Program-made: the position numbers and the translations under genes
Origin: Actinomycetes bacterium
Lineage (GTDB): Bacteria; Actinomycetota; Acidimicrobiia; Acidimicrobiales; Palsa-688
DNA length: 8,620 nucleotides
Reading direction: 5' to 3'
NCBI GenBank assembly: GCA_021808425.1
Contig: JAKBBS010000143.1
Coordinates: forward strand, 1 to 8,620
The notes under the pieces: generated by a model
Database searches by the model: none
Seen by the model: the letters and a program-made list of their open reading frames with translations, nothing else
Told to the model about the DNA's origin: nothing
Part shown: positions 1 through 6,634 of the stretch, piece after piece
Position numbering within the stretch: the stretch's first letter is position 1
Layout of the letters: every line of letters begins with the position of its first letter

Positions 1-90
1 CACCATATGACTATCGCCCGCAGGGAGATCCGCCGCCGGTATCCAGGATTCGGCCTTCCAGGCGCAGCGATGAAGGAGGCATTGTTATGA
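1..90 (+). CDS. Unidentified C-terminal fragment of a gene entering from the left edge (partial)
   Basis: An open frame runs from the window edge to a TGA at 88-90 and encodes about 29 residues, rich in arginine in its first half (ARREIRRRYPGF) and ending MKEALL. Its stop overlaps the ATG of the next ORF (ATGA at 87-90), the arrangement expected of the last codons of a translationally coupled upstream gene. The fragment is too short to assign to a family. An ATG at 7-9 exists, so a 27-codon complete ORF starting inside the window cannot be excluded, but the overlap pattern favours the tail of a longer gene. No function is proposed. Confidence 0.4.
   Translation, partial: HHMTIARREIRRRYPGFGLPGAAMKEALL
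73..79 (+). promoter_or_regulatory. Strong Shine-Dalgarno sequence (AAGGAGG)
   Basis: AAGGAGG sits 7 nt before the ATG at 87-89, which is near-ideal spacing. It lies inside the end of the preceding frame. It is the strongest ribosome-binding site noticed in the window and is the main reason to treat the short ORF at 87-191 as translated. Confidence 0.65.
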
Positions 91-191
91 CTGGTTCCAT
101 TAACTGGGATCTCTGCGAGGACACGGCGCCGGTTTCTCCGGCGGCGAACGATCGCAGAGTGAGCATATCGGCTTGGGAATCGGGGCAGTGA
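87..191 (+). CDS. Small 34-residue ORF of unknown function, coupled to the downstream flavoprotein gene
   Basis: ATG at 87, TGA at 189-191. The peptide begins MTGSINWDLCEDTAP and ends SISAWESGQ; it is mildly acidic, with one Cys and two Trp, and shows no signal peptide or membrane segment. Support for translation is contextual: a strong AAGGAGG 7 nt upstream, an ATGA overlap with the preceding frame and a GTGA overlap (188-191) with the flavoprotein gene. I do not recognise the family. It could be a leader ORF that only delivers ribosomes to the next gene, a small partner protein, or a precursor peptide for a modifying enzyme. The sequence does not decide between these. Confidence 0.45.
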   Translation: MTGSINWDLCEDTAPVSPAANDRRVSISAWESGQ

Positions 192-1678
192 CGTCGGAAA
201 GTCTCGGGAAAGTGTCGCTGACAGCAATCGGCCGGGGGGACGCCGCGAAGCAACCGGCGATAATCCAAGGTGGCATGGGTGTCGGGGTGTCGGGCTGGCG
301 CCTGGCACGAGCGGTATCGATGTCGGGGCAGCTCGGGGTGGTCTCGGGAGTCGGACTCGACACGCTGCTGGTCCGTCGCCTACAGCTGGGCGATCCGAGT
401 GGCCGCATTCTCCGTGCGCTCGAACATTTCCCGAACCGTGACGTGGTCGAGCAGGTACGACAACGCTACTTCGTGCCCGGTGGGATCGCCCCCGATCGCC
501 CTTTTCGGTCACCGCCTTTGCCTTCCTTGCGGCCGAGCGCGGCGGCGACACACCTGGCTGTAGTCGCCGGTTTCGTCGAGGTGTTTCTCGCCAAGGACGG
601 GCACAGAGGTCTCGTCGGAGTCAACTGCCTCGAGAAGCTGCAAATGTCGGTTCCGGCAGTGTTGTACGGCGCCGTTCTTGCCGGGGTGGACTACGTATTG
701 ATGGGCGCTGGAATACCTTCCGAGATCCCTGCCTACCTAGACGCGCTTGCAGCCGGACAGTCAGGGAGCCTTCACATTAACGTGCATGGCGAAGGGGACT
801 CTCCCTCTAGCGTCGTCATCGACCCTGCCGTGCTGTTCGGGGACTGCCGGCCCTTGCGGCGCCCCCAGTTTCTCGCCATCATCTCGTCGAACATGCTCGC
901 CGCATTCCTCGCCCGGGATCCGAGGACCCGCCCGGACGGTTTCGTCGTCGAGGGTCCGAACGCGGGGGGACATAACGCGCCACCGCGAGGTCGGGCAACG
1001 CTCGACCTGGACGGCCAGCCGGTATATGGTCCACGCGACGAAGTCGACCTCGACAAAATGAGCGAGCTGGGAATACCGTTCTGGCTTGCGGGTGGCTACG
1101 CCAGTCCCGAGCGACTCCGAGAGGCGCATGCCAGGGGAGCCCAAGGCATCCAGGTCGGGTCGGCCTTCGCTCTCTGCCAAGAGTCGGACCTCGACGCCTC
1201 TTTGAAGCGAGAGGTAATCGACCAATGGTTTGAGGGTGCCCTCGAAGTGCACACCGACCCGGCGGCGTCACCTACCGGTTTTCCCTTCAAGGTCGCCCAG
1301 CTGCCTGGCACGGTCTCAGATCCCGCGGTCTACGCGACTCGGCGGAGATCTTGCGACGTTGGCTATCTGAGGGTGCCGTACCGCACGGCTTCCGGCGGCA
1401 TCGGCTACCGCTGCGCCGCCGAACAACAAGGGGCGTATGTGCGCAAAGGCGGCAAGGCAGAGGAAGCTGAGGGACGTCGATGCTTGTGCAACGGGTTGAT
1501 TGCTGCCATCGGGCTCGGCCAACGTCGCCCCGGGGGTGCTGTCGAGCCGCCATTGGTGACAATTGGCAAGGAACTCGTGTTCCTCGACAAGGTCACAGCA
1601 AACGCAGGCGGAAAGACCTACACAGCACGAGACGTGGTCGACTACCTCCTCAGCAACGAATCCGATGATCCCGGCTGA
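188..1678 (+). CDS. Nitronate monooxygenase / PfaD-like FMN-dependent TIM-barrel oxidoreductase (COG2070)
   Basis: This is a predicted cytosolic FMN-binding TIM-barrel protein of the family that includes nitronate monooxygenase, FabK enoyl reductases and PfaD of PUFA/polyketide synthases. Seen in the sequence (numbered from the GTG at 188; 496 aa): the N-terminal flavin loop IIQGGMGVGVSGWRLA (about 25-40), VEGPNAGGHNAPPRG (about 254-268) with the usual active-site-region His, and the phosphate-binding stretch WLAGGYASPERL..GAQGIQVGSAFALC (about 299-330). A C-terminal extension carries four cysteines (about 389, 409, 432, 434; the last two in RRCLCNGL). The GTG start is chosen because it overlaps the stop of the small ORF; an in-frame TTG at 173 would add 5 residues. 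Length fits the long actinobacterial/PfaD-like subgroup rather than compact NMOs of about 350 aa. The substrate is unknown. The gene converges on the iol operon, so an inositol link is not implied. Confidence 0.85.
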   Translation: MTSESLGKVSLTAIGRGDAAKQPAIIQGGMGVGVSGWRLARAVSMSGQLGVVSGVGLDTLLVRRLQLGDPSGRILRALEHFPNRDVVEQVRQRYFVPGGIAPDRPFRSPPLPSLRPSAAATHLAVVAGFVEVFLAKDGHRGLVGVNCLEKLQMSVPAVLYGAVLAGVDYVLMGAGIPSEIPAYLDALAAGQSGSLHINVHGEGDSPSSVVIDPAVLFGDCRPLRRPQFLAIISSNMLAAFLARDPRTRPDGFVVEGPNAGGHNAPPRGRATLDLDGQPVYGPRDEVDLDKMSELGIPFWLAGGYASPERLREAHARGAQGIQVGSAFALCQESDLDASLKREVIDQWFEGALEVHTDPAASPTGFPFKVAQLPGTVSDPAVYATRRRSCDVGYLRVPYRTASGGIGYRCAAEQQGAYVRKGGKAEEAEGRRCLCNGLIAAIGLGQRRPGGAVEPPLVTIGKELVFLDKVTANAGGKTYTARDVVDYLLSNESDDPG

Positions 1679-1841
1679 AGTGTAGATACACCGACCACCG
1701 GCCGGTAGAACGTCGACGCACCTCCTTGTGGAGCCTACTTGAACTCCTCCAGCCTCGCGCGCGTCGGCGCCCGCTCATCGTCCGATGGGCTTCCCCCTGG
1801 CGGACAGCATTCCGTTGCGGGTGGTGGTTGACCTATTGAGT
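1679..1841. other. Convergent intergenic region
   Basis: This 163-bp gap lies between the stops of the flavoprotein gene (+) and iolG (-). It holds two short palindromes, GTGTAGATACAC at 1680-1691 directly after the flavoprotein stop and ACCGGCCGGT at 1697-1706, and a 4-bp-stem hairpin CTCC-TTGT-GGAG at 1722-1733. None is followed by a T-run, so no intrinsic terminator is called, although transcription from both sides should end here. No convincing gene is seen in it. Confidence 0.6.
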
Positions 1842-2852
1842 TTAGAGGTCTCTGTACAAGTCAGGCATGTGAGACTGGTTGATGGCAACCGGACCGCCCT
1901 GTCGGAGAGACTCGACGGTTGCATCAGCCGTGACGGCTACTTGGTAACCGTCCCAGGCGCTAGGCCCGGTCGGGGTCTGGTTGGCTACAGACGCCACCCA
2001 GTGTCGCAGTTCGGTGGAATAGGCGGCAGCGAATCGCTCCTGCCAGTTGTGGGGGAGTTCTTGTCTGGCGGTCCCTGCGGTGTGCACGACCACGGGGCTT
2101 AGGGCAGAGAGAGCGACGATTCCGCGTTCACATACTGCTTCAGTGCGGACGTCGTATCCGAAGCCAATGTTCAGGTCTACTTCCACGTCGACGAGAACCC
2201 TTGCGTCTGTCTGAAGGACGATGAACAGTGGGTCGGTGAGTGCTCCGTCCGACCGTGGGTTGTGCCTGGGAAGGAACACTTGGCTGGAAACGAAGTCCTG
2301 GCCGAGCAGCCATCGGCAGACATCAATGTCGTGGACAGCGGTGTCCACGACAGCCATCTCCTTGGTGTAGTGGTCGGCGACGCTCGGATTCCGATGAGCG
2401 GAGTGGACGATCACTGGAAGGCCCACGATCCCATTATCGATCGCTTCTTTCATAGCGAGGTAGCCTGGGTCGTAGCGACGCATGTATCCGACTTGTACTA
2501 GGCGCCGTCCGTTGGTGACTTCAGCTTGTACGATTCGCATGCAGTCGCGCTGGGTGGTTGCAAGTGGCTTCTCGCAAAAAACCGGCTTGCAGGCGTCGAG
2601 CGACGCCAAGACATACTCGGCGTGGCTTGGACCTGAAGAGGTGACAAGGACTGCATCGACATTGGCGGCGTGGATCAGCTCGTAGCCGTTTGCGTGTACG
2701 GTCGCTCCGAGCGGGTCGGCCACAGCCGCTGCTCGTGCTTGGTCCGGATCAGCGACGGCTACCACCTCGACATTCGCCACATCGCAGGTCAGTCGTTTTA
2801 TGTGGCCGGAGCCGATCATTCCGGCACCTACGACCCCTACTCGTAGAGCCAT
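1842..2852 (-). CDS. iolG: Inositol 2-dehydrogenase (Gfo/Idh/MocA family)
   Basis: It catalyses NAD-dependent oxidation of myo-inositol to scyllo-inosose (2-keto-myo-inositol), the first step of the pathway, in the cytosol. The 336-aa protein has an N-terminal Rossmann fold with GAGMIG (residues 9-14) and Asp35 in VADPD, the acidic residue that favours NAD over NADP. CEKP gives Lys95, and VVDTAVHDID gives Asp170 and His174. The spacing matches the Lys97/Asp172/His176 triad I recall for Bacillus subtilis IolG, offset by two. The ATG at 2852 has GGAG about 7 nt upstream and begins 1 nt after the iolE-like stop, so the two genes are probably coupled. It is the last gene of the operon. Other Gfo/Idh members oxidise other sugars or scyllo-inositol, but the context points to myo-inositol. 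Confidence 0.88.
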   Translation of the reverse strand: MALRVGVVGAGMIGSGHIKRLTCDVANVEVVAVADPDQARAAAVADPLGATVHANGYELIHAANVDAVLVTSSGPSHAEYVLASLDACKPVFCEKPLATTQRDCMRIVQAEVTNGRRLVQVGYMRRYDPGYLAMKEAIDNGIVGLPVIVHSAHRNPSVADHYTKEMAVVDTAVHDIDVCRWLLGQDFVSSQVFLPRHNPRSDGALTDPLFIVLQTDARVLVDVEVDLNIGFGYDVRTEAVCERGIVALSALSPVVVHTAGTARQELPHNWQERFAAAYSTELRHWVASVANQTPTGPSAWDGYQVAVTADATVESLRQGGPVAINQSHMPDLYRDL

Positions 2853-2853
2853 C

Positions 2854-3771
2854 TCAAGCTCCGATCCCGGCGTTGCGGAGGTATCTTCGGGTGCGGGCGG
2901 CTATCGGTTTGGGCCTATTGAATTCGCAGGGGTACATGTCTTGCTCAACTATGACGAAGAGCGCCGAATGAAGCTGCTTTAGTGTGGCAACTACTGGAGC
3001 GATGTCAGGCAGCCCAGCTGGCGGTTCACAGCTTGCGCCGATGGCGACTGCTTGACCGAACGACAGGTCTTCCGCTTCGGCCTTTGCGACGATTCGCGGG
3101 TCCATTTGCTTTATGTGCACGTAGCCGACTCTGTCCGGGTAGTCGCGAAGCAGCGCGATCACGTCGGCCCGGCGGTAGGCCATGTGACCGGTGTCGAGGC
3201 ACAGCGACACGTAGCGGGGATCGGTATCGTCGAGAAACCGGCTGATTTGAACTCCTGTCTCGACATGACTGTCAGCGTGGGGATGGAAGTGCAGTTTCAG
3301 CCCGAATTCCTCGCTGATCACCTTGCCGACCTCATCGATCGAGGAGATAAGAGTTGCCCACTCGTCCTCGCTGAGCATTGCCGGTTCTAGGTATGCACCG
3401 GTAATGTCATCTCGGTAGCCTGGCACGGGTACGAAGATCACGTGTGACGCGCCCACCGCTGCCGTCAGCGCAGCTACCTTCCGGCTTTCGGCGATAATCT
3501 CCGGGAGGTCGCCACTTCGATGCAGTCCGCTGGCGCCTAGGATCGTTCCTCCTGCGACTTTCAACTGCCGGGAGGTAAGCTCGTCTCGGAGCTGTCGAGG
3601 GTCAGTTGGGAGGTACCCGTACGGCCCGAGTTCGAGCCACTCGTAGCCGACTTCCGCAACTTCGTCCAAGAATCTGTTCCATGGGGTCTGCAGGGGATCG
3701 TCAGGGTGCCAGACTCCCCACGAGTCAGGGCAGCTGCCCAACATGAGTCGCGGTATAGCTTCGACAGTCAT
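2854..3771 (-). CDS. iolE: Inosose dehydratase-like sugar phosphate isomerase/epimerase (IolE-type TIM barrel)
   Basis: It probably dehydrates scyllo-inosose to 3D-(3,5/4)-trihydroxycyclohexane-1,2-dione. The 305-aa protein is an AP endonuclease 2 / xylose-isomerase-like TIM barrel. Near the N terminus it has CPDSWGVW (14-21) and ELGPYGYLPTDP (47-58), which I associate with actinobacterial IolE. Candidate metal ligands sit on successive strands: Glu171 (HVETG), Asp193 with His196 (LDTGH), His219 (YVHIK) and Glu276 (VIVEQD). The ATG at 3771 has AAAGG roughly 9 nt upstream. The gene follows iolD after an 86-bp gap and is spaced 1 bp from iolG. Related barrels (IolI inosose isomerase, IolH) are the alternatives. 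IolE is preferred because it is the only candidate in the window for the dehydration step between IolG and IolD. Confidence 0.75.
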   Translation of the reverse strand: MTVEAIPRLMLGSCPDSWGVWHPDDPLQTPWNRFLDEVAEVGYEWLELGPYGYLPTDPRQLRDELTSRQLKVAGGTILGASGLHRSGDLPEIIAESRKVAALTAAVGASHVIFVPVPGYRDDITGAYLEPAMLSEDEWATLISSIDEVGKVISEEFGLKLHFHPHADSHVETGVQISRFLDDTDPRYVSLCLDTGHMAYRRADVIALLRDYPDRVGYVHIKQMDPRIVAKAEAEDLSFGQAVAIGASCEPPAGLPDIAPVVATLKQLHSALFVIVEQDMYPCEFNRPKPIAARTRRYLRNAGIGA

Positions 3772-3857
3772 TGCGGTGCCTTTCTTGCTCGCTCGATCCG
3801 AGGTAGAGCTGGTAGGTAGCGGCGGTCAGCTAGGCGACGGATGGTCATGAGTGATGC
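3772..3857 (-). other. iolD-iolE gap with a possible 26-codon ORF
   Basis: This is the only sizeable gap in the operon (86 bp). An ATG at 3848 opens a 26-residue frame (begins MTIRRLADRRYLPALP) whose TGA overlaps the iolE-like ATG (ATGA at 3771-3768). Its ribosome-binding site is weak (AGG about 9 nt upstream), and the peptide is arginine-rich as random GC-rich frames often are, so it is not called as a gene. No convincing promoter or terminator was seen. Confidence 0.3.
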
Positions 3858-5735
3858 CTAGAAGAAGGGTCTCTGGGCCAACTTGGCATGTTCGTAGCGC
3901 CCTCGCGCCTTGATCGTGGTCTCGAGCTCCGCAACCTCAGCTACCGGTACGTCCCACCAGCTCTGGGAGGACAACGTAGAAGCCGAGGGGTCGGTTTCTA
4001 CATGGATCACGGTGGTTGAGTCGGCGGCCTTTGCCGCCACGAGGGCCGCGCTGAACTCGCCGATCGTCGTGGCACGCAGCACTTTGGCTCCTAAGCTTGC
4101 GGCGTTGGCGGCGAGATCCACAGGGAGCTTGCCGCCGTCGAGCATCCCGGAATCGGGATTGCGGTAGCGGTAGCTCGTGCCGAAACGTTCGGCGCCGACG
4201 GTCTCGGCGAGCGCACCGATTGATGCGAAGCCGTGGTTCTCGACGATTATGATGTTGACCTTGATGCCCTCGGACACGGCCGTCACGATCTCCGAGGACA
4301 TCATCAGATATGAGCCGTCTCCGACGATGGCGAACACCTCCCTGTCGGGGGAGGCCATCTTCACACCGAGTGCTGCCGCGATCTCATAGCCCATGCAGGA
4401 GTACCCGTACTCGACGTGGTACTGCTTCACGTCACGCGCTCGCCAGAGCAGCTGGAGCTGGCCGGGCATGCTCCCGGCCGCTTGGACCACCACGTCCCGT
4501 GGTCCCATCACGTCGTAGAGCACCGCTATGAGCTCAGTCTGGCTTGGAAGCGGCGAACTCGTGACCTGCGGGGCACGAAGCACCTGACGAAACCATTCGT
4601 CGCGCAGTGTCGCCACCATCCGTGAGTAGCGGTCTGGCGCGCGGTGGTCGCCCAGATTACGCTGCAAAGCCTCCAAGCCCCTTCGGGCGTCGGCAATGAG
4701 CGTAATCCCCGAAAGCTTCGCAGCGTCAAGCGCCGTGATATTGAGGTTGACGAACGTGACGTCAGGGTTCTTGAAGGCGGTTTGAGATGCGGTAGTGAAA
4801 TCGCTGTAGCGAGTCCCAATGCCGAGCACCAAGTCGGCACCGGCCGCCAGCCGGTTGGCTACGGGGGTGCCTGTAGAGCCGATACCGCCGACAGAGCACG
4901 GATGATCGTGCAAAACCCCACCTTTGCCTGCATGGGTGTCCGCCACCGGGATTCGGCTAGTCCGGGCAAAACTCCGTAGGGCGTCCTCGGCCTCAGAATA
5001 AATAACACCTCCTCCTGCGATGATGAGTGGTCTGGTTGCGTGACGGATCGCTGTCACTGCTCGATCTAGCGCGCCAAGGTCAGGTTCGGGGCGACCGACA
5101 TGCCATAGCCGACGCCGGAACAGCGCTTCTGGCCAGTCGAAGGCTTCTGTCTGAACATCCTGGGGTAGACACACTGTCGCAGCGCCGGTCTCCGCCGGGT
5201 CGGACAGAACCCGCATTGCCCCGAGTAGGGCCGCCGGCAACTGCTCGGGGCGGCCCACACGCACGAAAAATCGTGACAGCGGCCGGAAGGCGTCGTTGAC
5301 AGATCCAGTAGACGTTGTCGGGTCCTCGAGTTCTTGCAGTACCGGTGACGGTATTCGCGTGGAGAATGTATCGCCAGGCAGCAAGAGCACCGGAATACGG
5401 CTGACAGTGGCTAACGCAGCTCCAGTCAACATGTTGGTCGAACCCGGACCTACCGACGCCGTGCAGGCAAACGTCTGAAGTCGATTGCGCATGCGGGCGA
5501 ACCCCACGGCAGTATGGACCATCGCCTGCTCGTTGCGGGCAAGGTAATACGGAAGGTCCGCCTCGCCGGTCCGCTTGGCCTGCAGCAGCGCCTGGCCGAG
5601 TCCGGCTATGTTGCCGTGACCGAAAATTCCGAAGCAACCTACTATCAGCCGCCTTTCGGCTCCATCGCGTTCTGAATACTGGTTGGCAAGGAACCTGATC
5701 GCGGCTTGCGCTACCGTCAGGCGAAGAGTGCTCAA
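3858..5735 (-). CDS. iolD: 3D-(3,5/4)-trihydroxycyclohexane-1,2-dione hydrolase (ThDP-dependent)
   Basis: It hydrolytically opens the inositol-derived cyclic dione to 5-deoxy-D-glucuronate, using thiamine diphosphate and Mg2+. With the proposed TTG start at 5735 the protein is 625 aa and begins STLRLTVAQAAIRFLANQY after the initiator, as family members do. In order: an N-terminal PYR domain with the ThDP-activating Glu69 (YLARNEQAMVH), a central domain (IIAGGGVIYSEAEDAL), and a C-terminal PP domain with GDGSYLMMSSEI (from about 472) and the metal ligand Asn500 (IIVENHGF). The end has SWWDVPVAEV, typical of IolD. The TTG overlaps the iolB stop (TTGA), suggesting coupling. An ATG at 5807 would give 649 aa but overlap iolB by 76 bp with a tail unlike the family, so it is disfavoured. 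It resembles acetolactate synthases, but length and context settle on IolD. Confidence 0.92.
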   Translation of the reverse strand: MSTLRLTVAQAAIRFLANQYSERDGAERRLIVGCFGIFGHGNIAGLGQALLQAKRTGEADLPYYLARNEQAMVHTAVGFARMRNRLQTFACTASVGPGSTNMLTGAALATVSRIPVLLLPGDTFSTRIPSPVLQELEDPTTSTGSVNDAFRPLSRFFVRVGRPEQLPAALLGAMRVLSDPAETGAATVCLPQDVQTEAFDWPEALFRRRLWHVGRPEPDLGALDRAVTAIRHATRPLIIAGGGVIYSEAEDALRSFARTSRIPVADTHAGKGGVLHDHPCSVGGIGSTGTPVANRLAAGADLVLGIGTRYSDFTTASQTAFKNPDVTFVNLNITALDAAKLSGITLIADARRGLEALQRNLGDHRAPDRYSRMVATLRDEWFRQVLRAPQVTSSPLPSQTELIAVLYDVMGPRDVVVQAAGSMPGQLQLLWRARDVKQYHVEYGYSCMGYEIAAALGVKMASPDREVFAIVGDGSYLMMSSEIVTAVSEGIKVNIIIVENHGFASIGALAETVGAERFGTSYRYRNPDSGMLDGGKLPVDLAANAASLGAKVLRATTIGEFSAALVAAKAADSTTVIHVETDPSASTLSSQSWWDVPVAEVAELETTIKARGRYEHAKLAQRPFF

Positions 5736-6634
5736 CGGCGCCCCGCTGGCGATGTTAAGGGCAATCTGGGGTCGATTTCTTGGCCCGCCCAGGTCCCGCG
5801 AATCCACGAGTGCGCCGGGTCGTCACAGAAGCGCCACATTCGTTCGCCGGGTCCGGCCATGACATTGAGATAGTAGAGGTCGTAGCCCGGGGCGGCCATG
5901 GACGGCCCGTGATACCCGAATGGGATCAGGATCACGTCTCCGTTCGCCACCTCACAGCACACGTCGATGTGTCGCAGTCGAGAAGACCCGTAGACCCGCT
6001 GATAGGCGAGGCCTTCCCCTTCTCGTCCAGCGTTGTCGATCTCAAAGTAGTAAATCTCCTCGAGCACCGCCTCGGTGGCGCTCGCCTCGTCGTGCTTGTG
6101 AGGCGGGTAGCTGGACCAGTTGCCGCCCGGAGTGAGAACCTCGACCACTATCAGATGATCGGCAGCAAACGACTCAGGCGTGCATATATTGTTCACCTGT
6201 CGGCTTGCCCGTCCAGCGCCTCGCAACTCGACTGGCACGGCGTCCGCTGGGCCGTAGCGGGCCCCGAGTTTTCTCGAAGCGACTGCCGACGGGAGTGCTA
6301 TCCGGCATCCGCAAGTCGAGTCGATCACCACAGTCGAGTCGAGCGGTAGGTATGCGAAGTCGGTGACCCGGGCGAACACCGACTCCCTGCCCTCTAGGTC
6401 GAAGTGTTGGCCTTCGCAGGTGACGGAACATGAACCCCTCAGAGGAAGAACCAATACTTCTTCGGGTCCGGTTTCGAAACGAAGGTTGCCCCCCGGTCCG
6501 ATCTCGGCTATTCGCAGCCCGCTGTAGACCCAGCTGGCTGTTTGCGGGGAGACCTGCTGCGTGTAGGGCGACTCGGTACGCGACCGCCGTCTGATCACTG
6601 CCTCGTAACGTCGGCTGCCGCCGGAACGGGTCAC
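5732..6634 (-). CDS. iolB: 5-deoxy-glucuronate isomerase
   Basis: It isomerises 5-deoxy-D-glucuronate to 2-deoxy-5-keto-D-gluconate. The 300-aa protein is a bicupin of the KduI/IolB type. The N-terminal half carries WVYSGLRIAEIGPGG and EEVLVLPLRGSCSV. The C-terminal cupin has the metal-site motif PPHKHD (His179, His181), LEEIYYF (Glu192/193) and YHGPS (His242). The GTG start at 6634 overlaps the stop of the upstream aldolase (GTGA) and has no clear Shine-Dalgarno, so translation probably depends on reinitiation. About 15 N-terminal residues precede the region that aligns with the family as I recall it. The product feeds the kinase encoded two genes upstream. Confidence 0.92.
   Translation of the reverse strand: MTRSGGSRRYEAVIRRRSRTESPYTQQVSPQTASWVYSGLRIAEIGPGGNLRFETGPEEVLVLPLRGSCSVTCEGQHFDLEGRESVFARVTDFAYLPLDSTVVIDSTCGCRIALPSAVASRKLGARYGPADAVPVELRGAGRASRQVNNICTPESFAADHLIVVEVLTPGGNWSSYPPHKHDEASATEAVLEEIYYFEIDNAGREGEGLAYQRVYGSSRLRHIDVCCEVANGDVILIPFGYHGPSMAAPGYDLYYLNVMAGPGERMWRFCDDPAHSWIRGTWAGQEIDPRLPLTSPAGRR

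Noticed and set aside
7..90. Similarity between the left-edge peptide (MTIARREIRRRYP) and the peptide in the iolD-iolE gap (MTIRRLADRRYLP)
   Set aside because: It covers only a few arginine-rich residues and is easily explained by GC-rich codon composition; the DNA sequences do not form a repeat.
761..1252. 163-codon minus-strand frame inside the flavoprotein gene
   Set aside because: It is antisense to a gene with clear FMN motifs, with no recognisable domain or ribosome-binding site.
188..1678. The flavoprotein as part of inositol catabolism
   Set aside because: It is on the opposite strand, convergent with the operon and coupled to a different upstream gene; no known inositol step needs a COG2070 enzyme.
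1717..1729. AAGGAGGTG on the minus strand as a ribosome-binding site for a gene
   Set aside because: No start codon lies at suitable spacing, and the downstream minus-strand frame is antisense to the end of the flavoprotein gene.
1767..1790. Hairpin GCCC..CATC-GTCC-GATG..GGC as a terminator of iolG or the flavoprotein gene
   Set aside because: The stem is broken by an unpaired bulge and no T-run follows on either strand.
5080..5637. 185-codon minus-strand frame inside iolD
   Set aside because: It is an out-of-frame shadow of the well-supported IolD reading frame; its translation is Arg/Ser/Pro/Cys-rich with no domain.
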